A DNA stretch of 64,000 bases from Flavobacterium davisii (GTDB lineage Bacteria > Bacteroidota > Bacteroidia > Flavobacteriales > Flavobacteriaceae): contig NZ_CP067378.1 of assembly GCF_019565505.1 (NCBI RefSeq), forward strand, positions 434,001 to 498,000. The letters are read 5' to 3'. Shown piece by piece: positions 50,451 through 60,228 of the stretch (positions are counted from its first letter, which is position 1; each line of letters opens with the position of its first letter). Under the pieces are notes generated by a model. That model saw only the letters and a list, made by a program, of their open reading frames with translations, was not told the origin of the DNA and searched no databases. A program made the position numbers and the translations under genes.

Positions 50451-50915
50451 TTATTTGGTTTTATCAACTCTTACTGCTTCTGGAACTAATCCTGTATAAT
50501 CTCCTCCATTACGTATCACATCACGTACTATACTGGAAGAAATAAATGATGTATCGGATGCTGTTAAAAGGAATACCGTGTCTATTTTTGACAATAATCT
50601 ATTCGTATGTGCAATGGCTTTTTCAAATTCAAAATCAGCTGGATTCCGAAGTCCTCTTAGAATAAAATCGGCTTCTAAACGTTTACACAGATCAATTGTC
50701 AACCCTTCATAAGATACAACTGTAATTTTATCTTCGTATTTAAATGTTTCCTCAATAAAACGAATGCGTTCTTCTAATGAAAACATATATTTCTTATCAG
50801 CATTAATTCCTATAGCTATTACTATTTCATCAAATAAAGGAAGACTTCTTTCTATAATATCAATATGACCTAATGTGATTGGATCGAAAGATCCGGGAAA
50901 AACTGCTTTTCTCAT
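50451..50915 (-). CDS. coaD: Pantetheine-phosphate adenylyltransferase
   Basis: 154 aa from the ATG at 50915 ('MRKAVFPGSFDPITLGHIDI'). CoaD makes dephospho-CoA from 4'-phosphopantetheine and ATP, the penultimate step of CoA synthesis. Nucleotidyltransferase motifs: 'GSFDPITLGH' (HxGH variant) and 'FISSSIVRDVIRNGGD'. The ATG overlaps the ddl stop by one base (taATG), so translation is probably coupled. Intact. Confidence 0.95.
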   Translation of the reverse strand: MRKAVFPGSFDPITLGHIDIIERSLPLFDEIVIAIGINADKKYMFSLEERIRFIEETFKYEDKITVVSYEGLTIDLCKRLEADFILRGLRNPADFEFEKAIAHTNRLLSKIDTVFLLTASDTSFISSSIVRDVIRNGGDYTGLVPEAVRVDKTK

Positions 50916-51900
50916 TATTTTCTCCAAATTAATTTTCTTCGAAATGCTAATTGAATTTCGTTATCTAACATTTCTCCAAAATCTAGTTCTGCGTATTGAG
51001 CTTGCTGTGGAAAAATACTTTGTGGTGACAAACCCGGATTTGTATTCATTTCGATAAAATGTGGTATTTCATTCATGATAATAAAATCTGTCCTTGAAAA
51101 ACCACTCATCCCTAAAGCTTCATATACTTTTTTTGCTGTTTGTTCTACTTTTACACGTACCTCATCGGTTAGTTTTGCAGGTGTAATTTCTTCTGATTTA
51201 CCAAGATATTTAGCTTCGTAATCAAAAAAATCTGTTTGTGAAATAATTTCTGTTATTCCTAAAACTTTTGTTTCACCTTTGTAATGAAATACTCCTACTG
51301 AAATTTCAGTTCCTTTAAGAAATGACTCTATTAATATATCGCTATCCTCAGCAAATGCAAATTCTAACGCTTTATCAAATTGTGCCAGATCAGTTACTTT
51401 TGACACTCCTAAACTGCTTCCTGATTGATTGGGTTTAACAAAAAATGGTAATCCTAATTCGTCTGCTATTGCTTGTTTATCTACTTTCATCCCTTTTGTT
51501 AAGTAAATAGATTTCGCTTTAGGAATATCAAACTTAGCTAATACAGATAGTGTATCTCGTTTATTAAAAGTTAGAGCTGATTGATAAAAATTACATCCTG
51601 TATAAGGAATTTCTAATAATTCCCAGTAAGCTTGAAGATGTCCATCTTCACCGGGGTTCCATGAATTGTATTAACTACTACATCAAACTTTATTTTTTCT
51701 CCTTCTAATGTAAATGAAAAGTCTGATTTATCAACTGTATGCTTTTGATCGTTTTTTAAAACATACCATCCCTCTTTAAGAATATGTACTTCATACACTT
51801 GGTATTTATTTTTATCTAAATTATTCAATATTAACTGACCACTACGCAAAGAAATCACGCTTTCATCTGAATAGCCTCCCATTACCACAGCAACTTTCAT
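50915..51900 (-). CDS. ddl: D-alanine--D-alanine ligase (frameshifted)
   Basis: About 328 aa after adding one G near 51655 ('HGTPGEDGHLQAYWELL'). ATP-grasp ligase for peptidoglycan precursors. N-terminal 'AVVMGGYSDESVISLRSG', 'TIHGTPGEDG', 'FFVKPNQSGSSLGVSKV', 'FSRTDFIIMNEIPHFIEMNT' and 'NPGLSPQS'. The missing base is in a CCGGG sequence, one of several such sites in the window. It lies in one operon with coaD and is divergent from the PASTA protein gene. Confidence 0.93.
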
Positions 51901-52015
51901 ACTTTATCTATTTATCTTTATATATCATTCTAAAATTTTTGAAATCTCTTTTATTCAAAATCTCTTTTAACAAAAATATCATTTTTTTTCAAATGATTTC
52001 GCTTTACTATTTTTA

Positions 52016-52023
52016 TATCTTTG
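52016..52023 (+). promoter_or_regulatory. Candidate -7 element of the PASTA-rluD operon
   Basis: TATCTTTG, 68 nt before the ATG at 52092, in the 190-bp divergent region. No clear TTG at the expected distance. Confidence 0.45.
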
Positions 52024-52091
52024 CATTTATTGGTTTTCTTCTAAAAAAAATAGCATACCAATAATAACCTTTTGAAAATTAGCATTTTTAT

Positions 52092-52702
52092 ATGAACTGG
52101 AAACGTTTTATCCTGAGTTTTACTTTTTTTAAGCAACTATTTTTTGCATTTTTAATAGTGTCTGCTTCTTTATTTATTTTCATGCAATGGATTAGTTTTA
52201 CTACTAATCATGGTCAAGAAATCACAGTTCCTAACTTAAGCAAATTAACTTTGGAAGAGGCGGAAGAAAAATTAGACGAACTAGATTTAGACTATGAGTT
52301 ATTAGATACTACTGATTATAATCCCGCTTTTCCTAAGCTTTCTATTGTTCAACAGGATCCAAAACCGGGAAGTAAGGTAAAACAAAATCGCGTAATTTAT
52401 GTAAAAATTAATGCGGAAGAATATGCAAAAGTACGACTTCCTGACTTAATCCAGAAGACATATCGTCAAGCCGTTCCTACTCTTAATGCGTTAGGATTGT
52501 CTGTAGGCGATACGACTTATGTTCCTAATCTTGCTAAGGATATGGTATTAGAAATGAATATCAATGGTAAGCCAATAAGACCAGTCAACAAGTTTTAAAA
52601 ATGACTCGTATTAATCTTGTACTAGGCGATGGGAAAATTGGTTTTGAGGAAGAAGATACCGATCTCGAAGATCAACCTGTAGATTCTACTATTACAAAAT
52701 AA
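52092..52702 (+). CDS. PASTA-domain membrane protein (frameshifted)
   Basis: About 203 aa after adding one G near 52583 ('RPGQQVLKMTRINLVLGDG'). N-terminal membrane helix (about residues 13-32), then two or more PASTA repeats in the periplasm: 'VPNLSKLTLEEAEEKLDELD' ... 'VQQDPKPGSKVKQNRVIYVK', then 'LPDLIQKTYRQAVPTLNALG'. PASTA domains bind muropeptides. There is no kinase or transpeptidase attached, so the protein may be an anchor or sensor at the wall. The stop (52700-52702) is 3 bp before the rluD ATG. Confidence 0.85.
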
Positions 52703-52705
52703 AAT

Positions 52706-53743
52706 ATGGCTATTACTTTTTTAGAAAAGGAAGAGGAATGGGAAGATGATTTATATGAACATTATAAGTTTGACATCCCAAAAGGACAAGGTTCAATACG
52801 TGTGGACAAATATCTAATGACTAATATAGAAAATACTACACGTAATAAGATACAACAGGCTGCTGAAAAAGGTTTTATTTTAGCAAATGGTATCGCTGTA
52901 AAATCGAGCTATAAAATTAAACCATTTGATGAAATAAAAGTTGTATTATCACATCCTCCATTTGAAAATAAAATTATTCCTGAAAATATTCCTCTGGATA
53001 TAATATACGAAGACGACGCTCTTATTGTTCTTAACAAGCCTGTAGGATTAGTTGTTCATCCCGGTCACGGAAATTACACTGGAACTTTAGCTAACGCATT
53101 AGCTTTTCATTTTGAAAATTTACCTATGAACTCCAGTAATCGACCGGGTTTAGTACATAGAATAGATAAAGATACTTCAGGATTATTAGTCGTTGCTAAA
53201 ACAGAACAAGCCATGGCTCATTTAGCTAAACAATTTGAAGAAAAAACTACCGAAAGAGAGTACATAGCTATTGTCTGGGGAAATATAGAAAATGATCATG
53301 GAACTATAGAAGGCAATATTGCTCGTCATTCTACCGATCGAATGCAAATGGCTGTTTATAGTGATTCTTCTATAGGAAAACACGCTGTAACTCATTACAA
53401 AGTATTAGAAAGGTTAAGTTATGTGACTGTTGTATCTTGTAAATTAGAAACAGGACGTACTCATCAAATACGTGTTCACATGAAACATATAGGACATACA
53501 TTATTTAATGATGAACGATACGGCGGTCACCTTATTTTGAAAGGAACTACTTTTTCAAAATACAAACAATTTGTAGACAATTGTTTTAAGATTCTACCTC
53601 GTCAAGCACTGCATGCCAAAACGTTAGGCTTTGAACATCCTGTTACCAAAGAATTCATGCGTTTTGATACTGAATTACCTCAAGACATGGTTCAATGTAT
53701 TGAAAAATGGCGGTTTTATAGTCAATCTCATTTTTTAGACTGA
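52706..53743 (+). CDS. rluD: RluA/RluD-family 23S rRNA pseudouridine synthase
   Basis: 345 aa, intact. S4 RNA-binding domain (about residues 27-85, 'IRVDKYLMTNIENTTRNKIQ'), then catalytic domain with the nucleophile Asp in 'LVHRIDKDTSGLLVVAK' and 'ETGRTHQIRVHMKHIGH'. Converts specific uridines of rRNA into pseudouridine. The N-terminal extension of about 20 residues is common in Bacteroidetes. Operon with the PASTA gene; a strong terminator follows. Confidence 0.92.
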   Translation: MAITFLEKEEEWEDDLYEHYKFDIPKGQGSIRVDKYLMTNIENTTRNKIQQAAEKGFILANGIAVKSSYKIKPFDEIKVVLSHPPFENKIIPENIPLDIIYEDDALIVLNKPVGLVVHPGHGNYTGTLANALAFHFENLPMNSSNRPGLVHRIDKDTSGLLVVAKTEQAMAHLAKQFEEKTTEREYIAIVWGNIENDHGTIEGNIARHSTDRMQMAVYSDSSIGKHAVTHYKVLERLSYVTVVSCKLETGRTHQIRVHMKHIGHTLFNDERYGGHLILKGTTFSKYKQFVDNCFKILPRQALHAKTLGFEHPVTKEFMRFDTELPQDMVQCIEKWRFYSQSHFLD

Positions 53744-53761
53744 ATTTCTTTTATACAAATA

Positions 53762-53805
53762 AAATATCCGAACAAACGAAAAACTTTTTTTTCTTTCGGA
53801 TATTT
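53762..53805 (+). terminator. Terminator after rluD
   Basis: AAATATCCGAA / TTCGGATATTT, perfect 11-bp stem, followed by C and TTTT. Confidence 0.88.
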
Positions 53806-53926
53806 CTTTTCACACAACAATCTTTATAAAAAATTGCCTTTTTAATCATGTATCATTTTAATTAAAAATACTAATTCTTGTTCAACAACTCATATTTACC
53901 TATATTCGTTTATCAAATATTAAATC

Positions 53927-54958
53927 ATGAATAAAAAAACGATCTTATTAGGACTTCTTTCTATAGTATCATTAAGTTGCTCTAGTCAAAAAGATACAAC
54001 CAAATCAGATAATACTCATAAAAAAAACGTTTTAACCTATCTAAATACTATAACAGAAAAAGAACTTAAAAGTCATCTCTATACAATTGCTTCTGACGAA
54101 ATGCAAGGCAGAAATACTGGAGAAGAAGGACAAAAAAAAGCTGGAAAATATATTATTTCAGAACATAAAAAAAACAACATTATTTTTCCTGACCAAGCAA
54201 CATCGTATTACCAACCTATTCCTTCATCTTATTTTCAAAAAACTTTTAGTCCACGTTTAGGTGATTCTGAAAACATTTGGGTATTTATAAAAGGAACAGA
54301 AAAACCAGATGAAATCGTTATTGTTTCGGCTCATTACGATCATATAGGAATGAAAAATGGCGAAATTTACAATGGAGCTGATGACGATGGCTCGGGCACT
54401 GTATCTTTGTTAGAAATGGCAGAGGCTTTTCAACAAGCAAAAAATGAAGGTCATGGCCCTAAACGTTCTATTTTATTTTTACATGTAACAGGTGAGGAAC
54501 ACGGCTTACATGGATCTCGTTTTTATTCTGAAAATCCTCTCTATCCTTTAAAAAATACTATTGCCAATGTTAATATTGATATGATAGGTCGTAGAGATGA
54601 TCTTCATAAGGACTCCAACAATTATGTTTACATAATAGGATCAGACTATTTATCGTCGGATCTATATAATATTGTTGAAGAGGCTAATTCTAACTTTGTA
54701 AATCTAAAATTAGACTATAAATATAACGACAAGAATGATCCGAATCGTTTTTATTATCGTTCAGACCATTATAATTTTGCTAAACACAATATTCCTTCTG
54801 TCTTTTTATTTAATGGTACTCATGAGGATTACCACAAACCTACCGATGATCCTGAGAAGATTGAATACGATGTTTTAACGAAACGCACCAAGCTTGCTTT
54901 TGCTATTATATGGGATTTAGCTAACAGAAAAGAAAAACCTGTAGTAGACAAGTCTTAA
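53927..54958 (+). CDS. M28-family aminopeptidase, lipoprotein
   Basis: 343 aa. Signal peptide with lipobox 'SLSC' (MNKKTILLGLLSIVSLSC). Zinc-peptidase motifs: 'VSAHYDHIG' (first His), 'NGADDDGSGT' (bridging Asp), 'VTGEEHGLHGS' (catalytic Glu and zinc Glu), 'NIDMIG' (Asp), 'DDPEKIEYD'; the last His is in 'HEDYHKPTDD'. Removes N-terminal residues from peptides at the cell surface. Intact; single-gene unit. Confidence 0.9.
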   Translation: MNKKTILLGLLSIVSLSCSSQKDTTKSDNTHKKNVLTYLNTITEKELKSHLYTIASDEMQGRNTGEEGQKKAGKYIISEHKKNNIIFPDQATSYYQPIPSSYFQKTFSPRLGDSENIWVFIKGTEKPDEIVIVSAHYDHIGMKNGEIYNGADDDGSGTVSLLEMAEAFQQAKNEGHGPKRSILFLHVTGEEHGLHGSRFYSENPLYPLKNTIANVNIDMIGRRDDLHKDSNNYVYIIGSDYLSSDLYNIVEEANSNFVNLKLDYKYNDKNDPNRFYYRSDHYNFAKHNIPSVFLFNGTHEDYHKPTDDPEKIEYDVLTKRTKLAFAIIWDLANRKEKPVVDKS

Positions 54959-55008
54959 CACGAAGTATTAATAAAATCAAGGTTTAAAAACCTCTTTACT
55001 TTTAAATG

Positions 55009-55045
55009 AACCCCGTTTTTTAGAGCAAAAGCTTAAAACGGGGTT
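55009..55045. terminator. Bidirectional terminator
   Basis: AACCCCGTTTT / AAAACGGGGTT, perfect 11-bp stem followed by a T-rich stretch. Serves the M28 gene (+) and the small membrane protein gene (-). Confidence 0.9.
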
Positions 55046-55054
55046 TATTTTTTA

Positions 55055-55291
55055 TTATTCTATAATTTTAACCCCTTTAATAAAAATCCATTTCATAAAA
55101 ATCTTTTCGCCATCTCGCGTCACAACAGATTGAAATTTAGGTGCCAAGATCGTACTAACAACAAAAGCTGTCATAGGAATCCACCAACCACTCAAATTTG
55201 CATACTGAGTTACTAAATAACGTGTTGAAAAAAAGAAAACTGCAAAAGATAAAAAATTATATAAAAAGGCTTTTGTTTTTTTATTCATCAT
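55055..55291 (-). CDS. Small membrane protein, unknown function
   Basis: 78 aa. Two hydrophobic stretches (about residues 9-27 and 33-50, 'SGWWIPMTAFVVSTILAPKF') and a short beta-like tail ending 'IFIKGVKII'. The second Met may be the true start. Convergent with the M28 gene, sharing its terminator. A similar layout is common in flavobacteria but I know no function. Confidence 0.68.
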   Translation of the reverse strand: MMNKKTKAFLYNFLSFAVFFFSTRYLVTQYANLSGWWIPMTAFVVSTILAPKFQSVVTRDGEKIFMKWIFIKGVKIIE

Positions 55292-55489
55292 TTATTTATT
55301 TGTGCCTCAAGCAAAATATACTAAAAGCAATTATATTTTTTATTTACATACAAAACAAATACTATTCAAAAAGCTATTTTGAGCCAATATTGGAATTAAC
55401 AAAGTTATAATAATAGTAGAAAAAGCGAATAACAAAAAAACAAATCATTATTTCAATGTGCCTTAACAGATATTTTTAACATATATAAT

Positions 55490-55687
55490 CAAAATTCTAC
55501 ATTAGACTCGAACGAAGTGAATTGGTGAGACCAATCTATTTCACTTTATTTTTTCTTTCAATTCAAGCACGTACTTCAATTTTAATCATCCAAATAGTTT
55601 CGTTATTTCTTTTTTAAAATTTTACGTGAGCTTTGAATTTATTATTCTTTTATTTTACAACGAAGTGTAATCTCAAATCTGGGTTTA
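55490..55687. repeat. MITE-like dispersed repeat, diverged copy
   Basis: Keeps left 'ctacattagactcgaacgaa' and right 'gtaatctcaaatctgggttt' ends. The internal hairpin here is ATTGGT-gag-ACCAAT, a different sequence but a fully paired stem at the position where other copies have GAATAGA/TCTATTC. Confidence 0.8.
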
Positions 55688-55737
55688 ATTCTTTTCAAAG
55701 AATAAAGCTAGTAGTAAAAAATCTTAATTCTGAGGCG

Positions 55738-56889
55738 TTAAAAATTTGCCTTTTTACTTCCTTCATACATTTCGAACTTGGCTAAACGCGATTCTAACTT
55801 ACCATTAAACAATTTAATTTTTCTTGAAGGTTTTAATCCTACAAACTTTAATGCCTCCATATTACCCGTTATAAACCAAGCATTCGTATTAGGATACCCT
55901 TGTTTTAATGTATCTCCTATTTCACGATAAAAGCGTTCCAAATGAATATCTAATCGCTCTCCATAAGGTGGATTAAAAACCATGTGTAATGGTCCTTCTA
56001 ATGTCTTTTTCGTTTCAAAAAAGTTTTGCTCACGAATGATAATATATTCATCTAAATTAGCTTGTGTAACATTAGTTCTGGCCTTTATTACAGCACTTGG
56101 AGCTTTATCATAACCAATAATTTTATAATGAAATTCTCTGGTTTTATTTAGTAATGAATCCATTATCTTATCAAATAAATCATTATCCCAATCAGCCCAT
56201 TTTTCAAAAGCAAATTCTTTGCGGTTAATATTGGCTGGAATATTACATGCAATCATTGCAGCTTCAGCCAAAATAGTTCCTGAACCACACATGGGATCCA
56301 TAAAGTTACAACTACCATCCCAACCTGATAATAGTAATATACCAGCCGCTAACACCTCATTTATAGGAGCAATATTTGTTGCAGTTCTATATCCTCTATG
56401 GTGTAACGAATCACCCGAAGAATCTAAGGAAACAGAACAATTTTCTCTATCAATATGTATGTTAATGCGTACATCTGGATGGTCTTTATCAATACTAGGA
56501 CGATGCCCTAATTTTTCTTTGAATTGATCTACAATGGCATCTTTACATTTTAATGCCACAAATTGCGAATGGTTAAAATACTCTGAATTTACAGTTGTAT
56601 CTATCACAAACGTTTGATTAGCTCCAAAATACTGTGCCCAATCTACTTGTTGAATTCCTTTATACAAACTAGATTCGTTATAAACTCTAAACTGATGTAT
56701 AGGTTTTAGAATTTTTAAGGCTGTACGTAATGCTAAATTAGCTTTGTACATAAACCCTTTATCTCCAACAAAACTCACCATACGGGTTCCTATCTCTACT
56801 TTTTGAGCACCTAATATTTGTAATTCTTTTGCCAACACTTCTTCCAAACCAAAAAGTGTCTTAGCAACCATTTTAAAATTATTTTCCAT
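55738..56889 (-). CDS. THUMP-domain class I RNA methyltransferase (RlmL/TrmN-like)
   Basis: 383 aa, intact. An N-terminal THUMP RNA-binding domain (about residues 45-155) precedes a Rossmann methyltransferase with 'FMDPMCGSGTILAEAAM' (SAM loop) and the N-methylating 'NPPYGERL' (NPPY). This pair marks 23S rRNA m2G or tRNA m2G methyltransferases; which one is unclear. Divergent from another methyltransferase gene, with an inverted repeat in the shared upstream region. Confidence 0.88.
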   Translation of the reverse strand: MENNFKMVAKTLFGLEEVLAKELQILGAQKVEIGTRMVSFVGDKGFMYKANLALRTALKILKPIHQFRVYNESSLYKGIQQVDWAQYFGANQTFVIDTTVNSEYFNHSQFVALKCKDAIVDQFKEKLGHRPSIDKDHPDVRINIHIDRENCSVSLDSSGDSLHHRGYRTATNIAPINEVLAAGILLLSGWDGSCNFMDPMCGSGTILAEAAMIACNIPANINRKEFAFEKWADWDNDLFDKIMDSLLNKTREFHYKIIGYDKAPSAVIKARTNVTQANLDEYIIIREQNFFETKKTLEGPLHMVFNPPYGERLDIHLERFYREIGDTLKQGYPNTNAWFITGNMEALKFVGLKPSRKIKLFNGKLESRLAKFEMYEGSKKANF

Positions 56890-56908
56890 AAATTATTTTA
56901 AATTCTGA

Positions 56909-57004
56909 CATTCCAATTTTTTAACGCCAAATTTCAAATTCTAAATATTTTTCGAATATCAAATTTTAAATCTGAAATTGGAATGCAAAAATACTTTAAA
57001 TTTG
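56909..57004. promoter_or_regulatory. Shared upstream region of two divergent methyltransferase genes
   Basis: CATTCCAATTT (56909-56919) and AAATTGGAATG (56975-56985) are perfect inverted repeats 55 nt apart. TAAATTTG (56997-57004) with TTG 16 nt upstream (56978-56980) is a possible promoter for the rightward gene. Confidence 0.5.
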
Positions 57005-57021
57005 TATGCAAATAAGTATAA

Positions 57022-57786
57022 ATGTCAGAATTATCAAATCATAAATCAGAAACCCAAAATACCCAATCAGAAAATTGGTTCGAAACGTGGTTTAACTCCC
57101 CTTATTATCATATTCTTTATAAAGACAGGAATGATCAAGAAGCGCAATTATTCATGGATAATTTAACGCATTATTTAAACTTACCTGAGGAAGCTAAAAT
57201 TTTAGATTTGGCTTGTGGAAAAGGACGTCATTCTATTTACCTAAACCAATTAGGTTATGATGTTACAGGAGTTGATCTAGCAGAAAACAGTATTGCCGAG
57301 GCATCTCGATTCAGCAATAACAATTTACACTTCAAAGTACATGATATGCGTGAGCATACAAAAGAAAAATATGATGCTGTATTAAATCTATTTACCAGTT
57401 TTGGCTATTTTGAAAATGAAAATGACAATCTTAAAACGCTAATAGCCATTAAAGAAAGTTTAACAGAATATGGCTTTGCGGTTATTGATTTTTTAAACAC
57501 TGAATACATCATCCAAAATTTAGTTCCTGAAGAAACCAAAACAGTTGATGAAATTGATTTTCATATCAAACGACATGTAAAAGAAGGGTACATCTTTAAA
57601 GAAATTGATTTTGAAGACAAAGGAATAAAATATCATTTTACAGAAAAAGTTCGTGCTCTAACCCTACAAGATTTTGAGAGCATGATGGAAGAAGCTGGTA
57701 TTTATCTTTTAGAAATTTTTGGCGATTATAAACTACGTAAATTTTACAAAAACGAGTCAGAACGATTAATAATGATTTTTAAATAA
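57022..57786 (+). CDS. Class I SAM-dependent methyltransferase, substrate unknown
   Basis: 254 aa. Motif I 'ILDLACGKGRHSIYL', post-I 'VTGVDLAENSIAEA', motif II region 'YDAVLNLFTSFGYF'. It belongs to the Methyltransf_25/UbiE-like small-molecule group. The N-terminal 40 residues ('WFETWFNSPYYHILYKDR') are typical of flavobacterial relatives. The ZIP transporter gene follows 42 bp downstream. Confidence 0.82.
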   Translation: MSELSNHKSETQNTQSENWFETWFNSPYYHILYKDRNDQEAQLFMDNLTHYLNLPEEAKILDLACGKGRHSIYLNQLGYDVTGVDLAENSIAEASRFSNNNLHFKVHDMREHTKEKYDAVLNLFTSFGYFENENDNLKTLIAIKESLTEYGFAVIDFLNTEYIIQNLVPEETKTVDEIDFHIKRHVKEGYIFKEIDFEDKGIKYHFTEKVRALTLQDFESMMEEAGIYLLEIFGDYKLRKFYKNESERLIMIFK

Positions 57787-57828
57787 AGTTTATGGGTTCA
57801 TTTGTACTTTTAGATTAAAGAAAAACAA

Positions 57829-58545
57829 ATGAACCCATCAGAAATCAACATAAATGATATATTTAATTCCTTTTTATCTGTTATATTAGGTTATATAGTT
57901 GCTACTTTTATACAACCTAAAAACAAGAAGAATCTAAAATTATTATTGGCTTTTAGTGGTTCTTTTCTATTAGCATTAACTGTTTCACATTTACTTCCTC
58001 AAATTTTCACAAATACAAATACGAATACTAATGAACATTTACATAACAACATAGGCATGTTTATTATGGCAGGTATTCTATTTCAAATTATTTTAGAATA
58101 TTTTTCACAAGGAGCAGAACATGGTCATGTACACGGACATAATCATTTATCACATATACCTTGGGCTTTGTTTATAAGTTTATGTCTACATGCTTTATTA
58201 GAAGGAATGCCCATAAGTCAGCATCCCCATGTGGCTTTAGGAATATCAATACATCATTTTCCTATTGCCATCATTTTAACCACTTTTCTAATTCAGTCAG
58301 ATCTAAATAAAATGCAAATTGCTTTATTCATGTTAAGTTTTGCTCTGATGACTCCTATCGGAACATATATTTCATCTTGTTTTGATATTTTGGTTACCTA
58401 TCATAAAGAAATCACAGCTTTCGTAATTGGTATTTTATTTCATATTTCTTCCACTATTATTTTTGAAAGTAGTGAAGGACACAAATTTAACTTAGCTAAA
58501 CTAATTGCTATCATATTAGGTATTATTTTAGCGTATTTCATGTAA
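57829..58545 (+). CDS. ZIP-family metal transporter
   Basis: 238 aa with about eight membrane helices. A His-rich loop 'EHGHVHGHNHLSH' (about residues 98-112) follows helix 3. Helices 4 and 5 carry the metal-site motifs 'LHALLEGMPIS' and 'GISIHHFPIAI' typical of ZIP (zinc/iron uptake) proteins. Direction and metal are inferred from the family. Same strand as, and 42 bp after, a methyltransferase gene. Confidence 0.88.
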   Translation: MNPSEININDIFNSFLSVILGYIVATFIQPKNKKNLKLLLAFSGSFLLALTVSHLLPQIFTNTNTNTNEHLHNNIGMFIMAGILFQIILEYFSQGAEHGHVHGHNHLSHIPWALFISLCLHALLEGMPISQHPHVALGISIHHFPIAIILTTFLIQSDLNKMQIALFMLSFALMTPIGTYISSCFDILVTYHKEITAFVIGILFHISSTIIFESSEGHKFNLAKLIAIILGIILAYFM

Positions 58546-58595
58546 AGAGTATTTCTTAAAAAACAAAAAACATTATTGCTTTTAACTTATAAAAA

Positions 58596-59408
58596 ATGAC
58601 TTTTACAAAAACTACCGAACAATCATCCGAATATCAGGATTTAGAAAAAATGTCAACTCATGATATATTAACCAATATTAATAATGAAGACAAGACAGTT
58701 CCTTTAGCTATAGAAAAAGCATTACCACAAATTGAAGCCTTGGTTAATCAAATCATTGCAAAAATGAAGATAGGCGGACGCTTATTTTATATAGGCGCAG
58801 GCACTTCTGGAAGATTAGGAATTGTAGATGCTTCTGAATGCCCTCCTACTTTTGGTGTTTCTTTTGACAAAGTAATTGGATTAATAGCTGGCGGAGATAC
58901 AGCCATAAGAAAAGCAGTAGAATTTGCCGAAGACAATCCTCTACAAGCTTGGCAAGATCTACAAGAGTGGAATATTAACGAAAACGATATTGTTATTGGT
59001 ATAGCAGCATCTGGAACAACTCCTTACGTTTTAGGAGGATTAGAAAAATGCCATGAAAATAATATTATAACAGGCGGAATAACCTGTAATGCAGGAAGCC
59101 CACTAGCCTTAACCGCTCAATTTCCAATTGAAGTTGTTGTTGGTCCTGAATTTGTTACTGGTAGTAGCCGTATGAAAGCAGGCACAGCACAAAAGTTAGT
59201 TTTAAACATGATTTCTACTACCACCATGATCCAATTAGGCCACGTAAAAGGAAACCAAATGGTTGATATGCAGCTCAGCAATACAAAACTAATTGATCGT
59301 GGGACTCGAATGATAATGAGTGAAATTCCAGTAAGTTATGACGAAGCTCAAAAACTTTTAAAACAACATGGTAGTGTTAGAAAAGCTATCACAAATTATA
59401 AATTATAA
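58596..59408 (+). CDS. murQ: N-acetylmuramic acid 6-phosphate etherase
   Basis: 270 aa SIS-domain lyase that splits the lactyl ether of MurNAc-6-P in cell-wall recycling. Motifs: 'IGAGTSGRLGIVDASECPPT', 'GGDTAIRKAVEFAEDN', 'GIAASGTTPYVLGGL', 'GSSRMKAGTAQKLVLNM'. Intact. The downstream small-membrane and DinB-like genes follow closely and may be one operon. Confidence 0.94.
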   Translation: MTFTKTTEQSSEYQDLEKMSTHDILTNINNEDKTVPLAIEKALPQIEALVNQIIAKMKIGGRLFYIGAGTSGRLGIVDASECPPTFGVSFDKVIGLIAGGDTAIRKAVEFAEDNPLQAWQDLQEWNINENDIVIGIAASGTTPYVLGGLEKCHENNIITGGITCNAGSPLALTAQFPIEVVVGPEFVTGSSRMKAGTAQKLVLNMISTTTMIQLGHVKGNQMVDMQLSNTKLIDRGTRMIMSEIPVSYDEAQKLLKQHGSVRKAITNYKL

Positions 59409-59451
59409 AACACCTTAACATTTAATCAATAATTAACTACAAACAACAACA

Positions 59452-59679
59452 ATGTCAACTAATAAAGATATCTTACTAAAAGGGATTAAAAATTTAGCAA
59501 TGGCTTTGCCTCTTATGTTCATAGGTCCCTCTGTTATTTTCAGCTCATTTAAAAATCAAAATCACCCCTTTTATATTCCTGTTTTAGGCTTAGGAATCAC
59601 TATCTGTTTACTTTCAATATATCTTATGTTCAAAGGAATTCAAACTATAATGAAAAGTTTATTCAATGAAAAACGCTAA
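59452..59679 (+). CDS. Small two-helix membrane protein (DUF6095-like)
   Basis: 75 aa with two hydrophobic helices (about 15-31 and 42-61) and a short charged tail. It resembles the small flavobacterial proteins grouped as DUF6095, often seen beside murQ; this family name is from memory. Its end overlaps the next gene by 14 bp, which supports translation. Function unknown. Confidence 0.7.
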   Translation: MSTNKDILLKGIKNLAMALPLMFIGPSVIFSSFKNQNHPFYIPVLGLGITICLLSIYLMFKGIQTIMKSLFNEKR

Positions 59680-60215
59680 TCTTTACCTAGAAAGCGTAAA
59701 AAAACAAATGCTTTATTATAAAACTATTGCAGATAAAGCCATAGCTCAACTAGAATCTGAACAACTGTTTACAACATCCCATGAAAACACTAACTCAATT
59801 GCTATAATCATACAACATATAGCTGGCAATATGATCTCTCGTTGGACTGATTTCCTCACTTCTGATGGTGAAAAAGAATGGCGAAACCGCGATGCTGAAT
59901 TCGAAAATCATCTTGTTTCTAAAGAAACCCTTTTAATTTTATGGGAAAAAGGATGGAAATGTTTTTTTAATACCATTAACACTTTAAAACCTGATAATTT
60001 AAATCAAATCATTTATATCCGCAATGAAGAACAAACAGTTATAGGATGCTATTAATCGTCAGTTAGCTCATTATCCATATCATATTGGCCAAATCGTATT
60101 TTATGCTAAAATGATTAAAAATGAGCATTGGGATAACCTATCTATTCCTAAAAACCAATCAAAAGAATACAATACAAACAAATTTTTAAAAGAAAACAAT
60201 TTACCTAATCTTTAA
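59666..60215 (+). CDS. DUF1572 / DinB-like helical-bundle protein (frameshifted)
   Basis: About 182 aa after removing one G near 60044 ('TVIDAINRQLAHYPYHIGQI'). It is a four-helix-bundle DinB/YfiT-like fold. Metal-ligand His residues are at 'AIIIQHIAGNM' and, in the repaired part, 'LAHYPYHIGQIV'. Homologues are often thiol-dependent transferases, but DUF1572 members are uncharacterised. The ATG overlaps the preceding small gene. Confidence 0.78.
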
Positions 60216-60228
60216 AATTACTGTCAAA

